Both the position numbers and the translations under genes were made by a program. A model generated the notes under the pieces. That model had not been told where the DNA came from and did no database searches. It saw nothing but the letters and a program-made list of their open reading frames with translations. A stretch of 64,000 nt of DNA from Palaemon carinicauda (Eukaryota; Arthropoda; Malacostraca; Decapoda; Palaemonidae): contig NC_090761.1 in the NCBI RefSeq assembly GCF_036898095.1, positions 42,588,850 through 42,652,849 on the forward strand, read 5' to 3'. Positions 11,901-23,900 of the stretch are shown here, in pieces (the first letter of the stretch is position 1; each line of letters begins with the position of its first letter).

Positions 11901-14900
11901 TACAAATAAAGGCCTTGATGTTTTACTCTTGAGAAATAAATACATTAGATTATAATTTTATTATTGAAGATATTTTGCTTCTAAAATTATTAACATTTTA
12001 TTTACCTCTGTAGGGTCGATCTATACAGTTACATAACAAACAAGAAACACCTGCACAGACGCCTAGTGATGAACCTGATGCTCTTACAACATCAGTCACC
12101 TCCTCTTGCTCTTCCACCACCTCTACAGAGTAAGCGTTTTACTTTAATTTTTTTTATTTCATTAAAATGAGTATGCCAAAGTGCTATATGTACTATAATT
12201 GTTTGATTATATGAATTTTCTTATCTCTGGTAGTTTCCAGTTCTCTTAGCTTCAGTTTCAAAGTCGAAAGTGCTCCCCATTACTTGACATCACAAGGTAG
12301 TGGGGAGATGGGTGGGCATGTTTATGAGTAAGAAATACAAAATTTTATCAGCCAATGAAGGAAATTGATGGTTAAACAAATTTTTGAACATATAGCATAA
12401 TTATAATTCTAGGCTTAATATTTCTATATTCTAATAGGAATCATCTTCAAAAAAAACATTTGTAATAGTAGGTTCCAGATTGTTTTTGTGATGATATTTG
12501 AAATATTGAAAAAGCTATAACTTGATTGCGTTATAAAAATTTAGAAAGCCACAGTAACAGCCACTATAGAATATAGAGGCCAATAATCTTAGTAAGAAAG
12601 TAAGGACTCTTCGAGATAATGTCCATCAAGCATCGAACTGGCATGTTAATGAACTGTCTCTAAAATTCTTTCCGAAGAAACCTTCCTGCAAAAATTAAGA
12701 ATCCTAATCTTCAAGTCTTATACAGTATAGGATTTGGATCTAAACTTGATAAGTTCCTGAGCCCAAACCTTCCACAGGAAATATCGCAGATTTTGGATAG
12801 AAGACAAATTGACATTCTACTTGCACATACTGTAGTCAATTAGGATACTACCAGAAATGCCCATAGTTTGTTCAAAATATACTGAACATCTCTGACTGAA
12901 CAAGGGACACTATTCTTAGATGAAACATTTCCAACTATTCTTTATAAGGGGAAGTAAAAAAAAAAAGTTGTACACAACTCTTAGTCTTGAAAAAATTTAG
13001 CTCTGGGTGAGGGAATAAAAAAGCAAAATCAACTTATGCTTTTAAGCCCACCTTGCAGATTATTGTGGGTTTAGGTGTTAAATCTAAAAATGAAAGTTTC
13101 CCAGAGTCAAAATTGATCTTAATACATATGTAAAACCACATCCAAATCCTGACAGACCTAATTACTAGTAGCCTGTACTGACAGGCTTAAAAAATATCCA
13201 TTATAATAGCTGAAAGATGTCTAATCCCGGATGCTTGAGACTAAATTAAGCATTGATCTATACCCTATGATAGCTGAGATTGGAAATGATTTTCCTAAAA
13301 TGACACCTTAAAATGTCTTAAGAATATGAACCTAGCAGTTTTTCATACAATCTGTGACTGACACTCAAAAAGATGAATAAAATATTGTATTTTATACAAA
13401 ATTATGGAGGACTGTCATTGTTTTGTCAAGAGCATCTAGTGTTTTTGTGCAATCATCCATCCGTGTCGTAACAGGCCCGACCTTGTTTAACATTGATAAT
13501 TTAAGGAAAAGTGGTGTTTGTCACGTGGTATGTGAAGTTGCAAACATGACAAGACAGCCCGTTGAAAGAGCAAACATGATTATGTATGGGCGACCCCACC
13601 ATTTCCAGACTTTCAGACATACTAAGGGATTTAGTGCCCAACTATTTGGTAGCATTAGATTCTTTCTCCTTAATTGCAGCTTCGTTTTACACTAAAAAAA
13701 TTAATTTGATCATGTCACAATCCTAGAGAAGTATTTTGCAGCCAACGCACTGAATACTATTTGTTCCTTACATGAAATACAGAGAATGCAGTACAAAATC
13801 ACCCAAAACCAATTCCTACACCCCCATAGTGTATAGGCTTGTTAACAACTCTGGAGCCACAGACTGGCTTGAGTTTGGGCAACTCAGTGAGGGACTGCTT
13901 TTTATCTAACCCATGATCAGAATAGGGAAATAATTGCACCTCATAAACTTCCCACCATTGATTCAAATCCTTGTTTACCTTTATCCTAAGACCCACATTG
14001 GCTGATACATCCTGCCCAAAGAAGCATATCTCTTCTGTCTAGAACTGGCAGGATGACCTTGTACTTTAGTTTCAGGTCTGCTCTACCACCAATGATTCAT
14101 GGACTTACTTTGTATAGTAAAAAATCTAATATCTAGAATGAATTACCTGGAACTAATATATTTTGGTAATCTGTAAATAGGTTAACCATTATCAGAAGTT
14201 AAATGATTAAAAGAATATCATTAAGTTCTTTGAAATAATCTGTAAGGCCTTATTGACAGGTAGCAATGCAGGAAGCAGGCTGTAATTTGGGAGTTTATTG
14301 GTAATTTCCATATCACTTGCAGTGTAAAAGGATTGTGCATTAAATGAGAAATTAAAATACCAGCTTTACTCTGCATTAGGGATAATATATAAAATATAGC
14401 CAAAATTAACTGTAAACCTTGTAGTTTATTTTTATTTATTAAATAGTTTATATTAAAGACTAATTTAAAGTCATCTTAATCAGTTTTAAAAATTTTACTA
14501 TACTTTTCCGAATGAGTACTTACTATGTACGGAAACTGCTGTGTATGAGATAGGGATTCTTGTTCAAGCATTTGAGGTACTAAACTCTACATTTATCTTA
14601 TTTGAGAGAAACATGAAATGGTTTAATGGTCGAGCTTGGAAGAGAACTGCATACCCAGCCATTCAAACAAAATACAATCAAAATGATTTAGTGAATCTTC
14701 TTACAACAAGAGAACCATTACTCAAGACAAAAATAGATGTAAGAAGTGCATATTTTATAGTGGAGGAATAAAATATTTAGACTAACTTTTCAGCAAATAA
14801 GGGATAAGCAGGAGTTTACAGGTACGTACTTTAAGGAAAGGAGAGAAATAGGGATCCAGGCTACCATCTCGGTCTTCAGCCTCGCTAAATCTAACTTTCT

Positions 14901-17900
14901 GAAAGAGCTCTTAAAAATAAGTGAGTGTGATAGTTCTGCTTCAGAGTGGAACAAATAAAGAGTTGTAGGCTGTGTGAGAGGATCTTGAACTTGGGATCAA
15001 TTACCACCAGAACTGCTGCTGAACGGTATATTGGAACCCTTAGTTACCGTTAGATCTAGAACTAATTGGATATCTAAGCTACTCAAAAAGGATTTAATGG
15101 TTTTAAAATCCCACTATTAAAAAAAAAAAAAAATATTTAGCCTTTTTTAGAGACAAAATTTGGGAGTGGCAGTAGTCATCATGCATTCTATAAGCAATGA
15201 GCCTAGCTTTCTCTGCTCAAAGAAAACCTTCTTTAACACTAGATTTAACTGCAAGGGTAAGTGTTCCAAGAACACTTCTTAAATTCTTACTCACAAAGAG
15301 TCGTGACTAAATTAGCAAAGTTAAAGGCTAGAGTGGCATTACCATCATCATTTCCCCCTATAAGCAAGTAGCATAGCCTTCAATGGATTACCCCTGAATT
15401 AAAAAAAGCTTCTTTTTTGCTTTAAACTTCACTTGATCAAGAAATATACTTCCGAGATAAGTACAATGAGGCCTACACGCTCCTCACTAGAATCTCTAAA
15501 TTAAGAAATTGTCCTTAGGCATGTGACACAAAATGAAAGTGGATCATGATCACACAAAAACAATTATGCACAACAGTGCACTGATTGCTAAGAAATCCAG
15601 AAAAGACATCTTAAAACATTAAAAGCAATGTAAAAAGACAAAAAACTTGACAACTGAAGCGAAGAAGCACACGTTTTCTATTTTGGGCTCAGGGATGTCG
15701 TCCTGATGGAAGGTTCCTATTTTTAGCTTTCTAAGGGATATTTGGCTACAGTGATATGCCCAGAGAATTAACCTTTATGTCTCCAGAATTCTAACTCCTG
15801 GCGCGAATATCCTTAAAATTTTCTTAAGGATATCGCATAATATCAGGGGACGTATATCTTGATACGACACATAGCAATCTTCACCCCAAATAGCGTTTTC
15901 GTTTCGAGGGGGAAGAGTGGCGAAATTAGAATGGGAGCCGTTATCAAGGTTACCCTTCCTCCCGTACTACTACGAGTATCCAAGATGGCGCTTATTCCTA
16001 TTTTTGTAGCGAATTCGCACGGTGGTTTTCCCTGTTGCTCTAACGTTTGTGATCGATTTATCGAGGATTTATTATGCAATCTCCAGCTTCCTCTGCCTAT
16101 GGAAAGTTGAGTATTTATTCTTTACAGCGTATAATTTTTAACTCCTGCTTCACAGAGAAATTAGAGTAATTTTATGTGTTCGGAGCTTGGCTGATCACCG
16201 GAGGCGCCATGGGCGCTGTCGTTCATGACACGTGTTATTTAGTTAGCAGAACGACTTACCCGGTTGTAATAGCATTAATAAATTATATAAGCTATTTAGG
16301 CACAATTATACTAATAAAGATACATATATTTATGCATATTTTCCTCTTTCTTATGTCGATCGTATACGTTAGAGTTTCGGCAATTTAGGTAACCTAAATC
16401 TTGCCCCGCGTTAGGCTACCTAGCCTACGCGCTTCAGTATACTTTCATACATGATCCCAGTTTACCCTCGTGTATCATTTTATCAATTCAAAGGGAGATA
16501 GATATCTCTTAGAATTAATTATATAACTCGATACTCATCTCCTGTGGAGAATTAAGGGTAATCCCTCCTTCCCTCTGAGTGCCGCCATAGGCGACAACCC
16601 TATCTTGGTCTTGCCATAGAGTAGTCACTCCGGCTTGACTAGGCTAGTGTTTTCTGTCTCCCACCTTGCCGGCGAGTATCCTGGCTTTGGTTTTCGACAG
16701 AACCTCAGAGTATTCAGTCTTTCTGCCGGCGGCCGAGCAGCAGGGTGAGTAGTCACTCCCCTGCCGGCTTACAACTGCCAGCATAGGAGGCTATGCCTCC
16801 CTAAACCGCACCTGAAGTGGTAGTATGATGCCGCCACCTTTTCCCCTGCGGTCTAGAAGACTAGTCCTGTGTCGGCGAACCCTAGGCTGAAGAATAGATA
16901 TTCTTCTGCCGCCTAGGATGGTGCCGATACTGAAATGAAGTTTCTCTCCTGTTTGGAGTTGGCGACAATCCTGCCGCTTCCTCCTAACACGGTTTCAGCA
17001 GACCTTAGGCTGAAGAATAGATATTCTTCTGCCGCCTAGGAGGGCGCCGATAATGAAACTGAGTTTCTCCCTTGTGTGGTAGTGACGGCAACCTTGCCGC
17101 CTTCTCCCACACTTAATACAGGACCCTTTCCCTGCCCTTCTCTGTCCTTTAGCGATGGCCTAGCCATCGCAACCCTGTCGCCGTCGTCCTACAATCTCAC
17201 CGCTTGCCGGGTAGGTTGTGGTGCCGGCCGGGCTCTTACATTAGTAGCTATATAGTTACTGAGTCTTTCCCTTATGGACGCAAGGCTCCGGGAAAGGTTG
17301 TGCTGGCTATGGCGGTTGCCGGTGGGAGACCCCTCTACTGTCAAGTGTTCTTCAGTCCTCTCTTGGATTGCCTTCCACATCCCCGAGGCCGGCAGTGACC
17401 GGCATCAGTTGTTGTGGTTGGATGGAAGCTTGAATGATACATTCTCCCCTTCCATTTGAACCCTCATTCCGGAGGAAGGCAGTAAGATTAAGTACTTACA
17501 CCCTTATTTAATGTTAATAAACATTTAATAAGGTAGCCCTTCACTCCATGCTTTCTCTCTCTCTGTCAGCTAGGCTGGACCGGTGCCGTCAGGTATGTCG
17601 CCGGCTGGGCCGGTGCCACCAGGTACGATGTTGCCGGCTGGGCCGGTGCCACCAGGTACGATGTCGCCGGCTGGGCCGGTGCCACCAGGTACGATGTCGC
17701 CGGCTGGGCCGGTGCCACCAGGTACGATGTCGCCGACTGGGCCGGTGCCACCAGGTACGATGTCGCGGTGCCACCAGGTACGATGTTGCCGGCTGGGCCG
17801 GTGCCACCAGGTACGATGTTGCCGGCTGGGCCGGTGCCACCAGGTACGATGTCGCCGGCTGGGCCGGTGCCACCAGGTACGATGTTGCCGACTGGGCCGG

Positions 17901-20900
17901 TGCCACCAGGTACTAACCAGCAGGCGATATGCCAGCTGGAGCGTGCCGCCAGGTGCTAGCCTAGCCAGCAACATGCTGGCTGAACTACAGTATATGATTA
18001 TACAGTAGCCAGTATATTTGCAGCATACATTATACTGCAGACAGAAAACTATAGTATATATTATACAGTAGTTATTTTCCAACATACCCTGTGTATCCTT
18101 GCACAGTCTATTGTTGAGACCAATCCTATATCAAAAGAAAAGATTTCTTTCAATATACTGATAGCTAATCAGTTAACAATTTGCCCCACAATATTAAAGA
18201 CCTTAAGAAGGTTCAGTGTTAAGGTACACTTATCTACCCCTAGGGGTTAGAACCCTTCTTTTGGGTTTCCTGAATAGGAACACTCTAGGGCTTTAATTTT
18301 GGGGGAGGTCACAGCAATTGGCTTGACAGGAAACACAAGTATGTGTCTTTCCTAATTCCTTTCTAGCTTGACTATCCTAAGCTATAATGGTTAAAATATT
18401 AAAATTAATGTTTTACATAAATTGTTTATCATGTGAGATAAACAACTGCATACTCATTTAATTTTCCTCTTTTTACAGGAGGACTAGTGAAGTGCGAGGT
18501 CATCTTCTGCAACCACAGGAGTAAGGACTTCTATGACCATAAAGGATGCAGGTCTCATGCCCCCTACACCACCACTAGAGAAACCCTACGGTACTGGGAC
18601 CCCCAAGACTGCAGCATATGCCGGACCTTGGTGACCGATGGTTTTGATGACCCCAAGTCAGCGGAGTCGAGGGATGCAGCTCGAGCAAAGCTGCGTAGAT
18701 GGGTACAAGGTTTCCAAAAGAACTCTACGGGACCGTACCTTCCTAATGAAAGGATGCGCATCTTGCTGTTCCCTAAGGCGGATATTGAAGCTGTCATACC
18801 CCAGGCACGACCTGAAATACCTTGCGTCCAGATTGCTGTTGAGATGGAAGACAGTGACGTACTATAAGGCATGGACATCCATCAGGAGGAAAGGATGTCT
18901 AAGGTGTCCACAGACACCGAAAAGGATCTTCTGAAGGACGATCAAGAGGAGGAGTTTACACTGACTTTCGAAGAAGATGATGAAGTCGAGTCGGAGTCCC
19001 TTCCGTCAGTGCCGGCACTGGAACTGTTACCCTCAACATCTTCTGCTCCTCCATCAGAGGACATGAGACAGGCATTGGCCAATCTTACAGCTCTAATGGA
19101 GAGCATTTGCAAGCAAGGCGAAGCTAGGGAAGCGAAACTTGAGAGAGAGCTCCGTGAAGCTTGATTCTCCGCCTCCCGTGGGTAACACAGGACACTCAGA
19201 GTTCAAGACCTCCCACCCTGCTCCGAAAGTAATCCCTGGAGATATGCAGAGTTTATGCCGATCACCAACGGCAAACTCTACATTTCGGAGAAGATGGGAG
19301 CCGTCCTTCTTGATGACATTCAGCTCTGGCCAAGCTTCAATGCTTACCGAGACTACTTCATCCGTCTGAAGCAGGAGCCAGCGTCGAAGGAAGAAACGTA
19401 ACCCAAGGAGGTCATGGTATTTGACCATGACAAGGCACAGGCTCTCTTGTCGAGCAGCCTAAAGAAGGTGGGCTACACAAATTCTAAGGTGTCTGCCCTG
19501 AGCAAGAAACGTCCTACCTTTCTTGCTCCAGCTTCAATAGCCTTTCCCTTTACATTGAAGGCTTTTAAAGTCATCCTACCAGCTGACCCGCCAACCTGCT
19601 AGCGCTACCTTCGCGCGCGCTTGCCGACATTCTTACGCGCGCGAGTGCCGACGATCTTCCGCGCGCGGGTACCGATGGTCTCCTGCAAGCACGCTCGCCG
19701 ACATTCTTACGCACGCGAGCGCCGACGATCTTACGTGTGCGGGTACCGATGGTCTCCCGCGTGCGCGCCAATAGTATTGCATGCGCGCGCCAATAGTCTT
19801 CCGCGCGCGCCGACAGTCTCGCGTGCACACCGACGATCTTCCGCGTGCGGGCACCGATTGTCTCCCGCCCCCGCGTTAGCGCCAATGCTCTTGCGCGCGC
19901 GCCGACGATTTTCCGCTCGCGGGCGCCGCTGGTCTCCCGCGCGTGCCGATGATTTTCTAAGCGCGCAAGTGCCAATGCTCTTGTGCGCCAACAGTCTACC
20001 GCGCACTGACGGCCTTAAGCGCGGGCACGCCCCGACGGCCTTCGCGCATGTGCGATCCAATAATCTTGAGTGCGCGCACACAGCCTTCCGCGCGCCGACG
20101 GTCTTCTACGTGCGGACACCGATGGTCTTCCGCACGCACACGCCAACAGTCTCCACGTAGTACTCTCACACACGCGCCAATGCTCCCACTCTTGCGCAAC
20201 CAGTCACACGTTTCGATGCATTCTAAGGAGAATGCACAAAACTACACAGTGCCTTACTGCGCGCCAGCGCTCTTCCTCACTTTCTTGCGCCCTCCTGTGC
20301 AGTTACGGTCCCGGATCCATGCGCCAGCTCTTGCCAAAGAGTCAAGCTCGCAGATCCAATGCACCAGCTCTTGCCTAAGAACCAGCGCTTGCCTGCTCTC
20401 CAGGCAGATATTAAGCACCAGCATCATCCTGTGTGCCATCGCTCCAGACTCACCTACACACTCGCGCAATTGTCAGTAAAAAGGAATGAGACTTTTTGGA
20501 CAGGTCACCATTGCCCCATTCCTCCCCGCAAACATGTAAATATTGCCACCGGGAAAAGAGGAATAAGGCTCCATAGAAGGATTCAAGATCCCGAAGATTC
20601 TATCCTACAAGGGAATCGAAACTGGAAATCCTTGGTCCCTGTCTCTTCTGAAGTTTCTTTTTTCCTTGACAGACCACCGGCAGCAAACAGGAAAGCATCA
20701 ACAGACTGATCTCTAGATCACTGTTTGTTGATGGCTACTTCACAGTTTACTGATTGCTAGGTCACCGATCACCAGATCGCCAATTGCCAGCTCAATGCTG
20801 ATCTTTGACCTCTAGTCCCTCCAATGACTAATGATCTCCAATTGCTAGCATTTCCAATCACCGATTGCTGGTCAATAACCAGTCATCAGCTTGCTGATCA

Positions 20901-23900
20901 CTAGATCACCAATGGGCAGCTCATCTTTCTTCGATCATTGAACTCAGCTCGCTGATCTCTGACCAGCCCATCTTCAGCTTGCTCATCTCTGACCGAACAG
21001 GGGGGGGACCATAATCAGCTTGCTGATCTCAAACTCACCATCGGCTCACAGACCACTGATTCATCGGTCATCGGTTATTTGCCAGCAGTTCGTGACTCGA
21101 ACTTACTAGTCAACCGCTTCCTGTAGTTCTTAGATCAGAAGTTATACAACATACTTCTCGCTACTGGCCGTTTGCCATCACACTAAAGTGATCGGTAAAC
21201 GTTCGACAACCCTCATCAACGGCTTGCCAACAGGGAACTACTTCCGAGCACTCTCCAACTGCACAGTAACCACGATACCCAACGGTTAACCATTGATTAA
21301 CATTCGCCAGATTGATTCTATTCTAAAGAATAGCATCAATCCCATCAGGGCGCGTGGTAAGGCTAAGCGTGGCCTTCCTTTTAAAGAAATTCTCTCTCAG
21401 AGAAGAATTCTTACACTAGGTATCGCGCCTAATCTTTTACGACACGAGTCAAGACTCCAGCGTCGACAATCTTCCATGCAAAAGGATCTCCAAGGAACTG
21501 TCCCTTTGGGTCGATGTCCACACCATGTTGGAGTTCGATCAGGGGCTAAGACATCAGGTCTTCATTTGCACACTGGACCTAAAGGACACTTACTCCCAGG
21601 TCCAAACCATCCATCTAGGAAGGTTGGATGATTCAGTCTAGACAAATAAGAAACACCAGTTCAAGGCACTGTGCTTCGGTCTTTCCACTACACCCATCCT
21701 GGTCTCACAGGATCGGCTTCTGTCTCCGCTCTCTCAGGACGACTGACTGACCTTAGCAGACTCAGTGGCAACCTTGCATTAACACTGGAACTTCTGAAGT
21801 CTTTTAACCAAGATCCAGTGATCAAGGTAAACCTACGGAAATCTTCTCTACTTCCCTCCCAGGAGACTGGTGTATCTGGGAATGATTTTAAACACCAATC
21901 TCCACAAAAACCTTCTCGAAACGAGAACGACTTCCATTCCAGGAGACTTGAGTTGTAAAAAGAAGAAAGGAGGGACCATAATGCTGCACCACACGACCTC
22001 AGCTCTCTGGACAGAGCCCGAAGGTACCTTCATTTAAATCTCTTAAGAGATGAAGGCCAACTTTCCGGTCCTTCAGCAGCCTCATCGGTTCCTAACAGAC
22101 CACTCAGTGATGTGATGGACGACACACCACACACCACATAAAGACTCACATCGACAAGCAAGTAGGAACTGGCTTGTAGCCTCTTCCCATCTAATAGTAT
22201 AAACACTAAGATGGGCCAAAGTCCATTCGGTACCACTATCAGCCCGCTTCATTCCAGACTGGAAGAACGTGCTCGCCGACAATCTGTGCACAGCATCTCA
22301 GATAAGGTATACCGAATGGACTTTGGATCGCCATGTAGCCAACAAAGTCCCGACTTTATGAGGTCCTCCAACTAGGGGGACTGTTCGCAACGCTCCTGAA
22401 TCTCAGGCTACCATTGCTCACCAGACCTAGACCCCAAGGCGCTCAGGCAACAACGGTGGGTACAATAGTGACGTTTACGTCTCGTCCCTGTTTTATCTGG
22501 AGAAGGGCACTCAACAAGGCTAAAACATCGGTCAACCTCTCAAGGACTCTCCTAGCTCCGCTATGGCATTATGCAGAATGGTCTCCAAACCTTTTGCAGC
22601 TCCTCATAGAGCCTCCAAGAGAACCCTCTCCACATAACAGACAACCCACTTCGACACCTACCACAAGCTATAGCTTTGCTATGATTGTACGCCTGAAGAC
22701 TACCCAATACCTTTTTGCAAAAAGGTTGTCTAGATATCTGAGGAATTCCTCAGCATCAGTCTACGAGGCAGTATCACGTCTTGTGTGGTTGGCGTCATGT
22801 GAAAGTGTCTCTCCACTCGATACCGCGATTCCAGCAATAGCGGAATCCTCGAGTATATGCAAGAGGAAAAGACCCCCTATTTAGTTTCGACAGGTAAAGT
22901 TGATCACTCAACCTTGATCCTTCACCTTCAAACTGAAAGAAAGGGACACCCTCTCATCGATAGACTTTTCCTAAACTCATACGGACTTACAACTTGCCTT
23001 TCCCCAGTCGGAATTGAGACCTTCCTCTCAGGACATGGTTCAAATCTCCGATCCCTAAAGGGACCTCCTTGTGTTCCACTTCACCAGGCAGAAAATTTTC
23101 TCCTGATTTAAGAACACAATGTTCCTACACACTCGGACAGCAACCATACGAGTCAAGGAACTTCATGGTCTCTCTTTCGACATTGCCCATTATTGAGAAG
23201 GGCGAAAGACAATGTTCAGTTTCGTCCCTGAGTATGTCACCAGACACAGTCTCCAGAGGTGACGGACCTTACACAAGTCTCAACTAGGTAACGGACAATC
23301 CAGATCATCCGTTACTGTACCCAGGGTAAGGTATGAGACTTTACCTAAAGAAAATGGCAACAGCCTGCCCGGATCCCTCCTCTTGTCAGCACTGGGAGAG
23401 ACTAGAGGAGGATCACTGAAACATTATCTCGACATGACGACTCACAGTGTCAGGGGCATAACTATGCCCCTGGTCCTTCTTAGCAGATTACTCTGTGATG
23501 CAGGTTTTACAAGAAAGGATTTGAATGCTCCAGGTGACTTTCACAGCCTTTCTCCTGCAAACGTGACCCACAGGAACTCGATACAATCTCTATCGGTCCG
23601 GTGGTGGCTGCACAACAGCTGGTTGTATACCTCAAGCTCCTTATTGGACAAGTAGCAGAAGGTTGAGGGTACTGTTACCCAGTTTTAGTCTGCGTGAATG
23701 AAAAGATTTGACTTGCTCTTATTCTTTTCTTCATCCTACCCTCTCGTGGGGAAAGCAGCATCCTGGGTTCTCTGCATAAGCTGACCTCAAACCACTGCAG
23801 GTAAACCATGCTCCCTTGTGTACCTAGTATTAAGCTAATACTGTACTGTTGCGTCCCCATACCCTGGCGAGGTGGTATTGGGAAGTCTTGGTTACATCAG

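Noticed and set aside
10437..12365. Both repeats as the two ends of one DIRS element
   Set aside because: Host exons 2 and 3 lie between them and no element genes do. Independent solo ends fit better.
13423..13695. 90-residue frame in intron 3
   Set aside because: No family resemblance, no splice context matching unc-104 phases, and stops nearby in the intron.
17548..18085. Several 60-170 residue open frames on both strands
   Set aside because: They follow from a 33-bp repeat whose length is a multiple of three. The peptides are repeat translations.
19571..20480. Arg/Ala-rich frames up to 179 residues on both strands
   Set aside because: Caused by GCGC-rich composition in a degenerate Gag repeat tract. 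No protein pattern persists.
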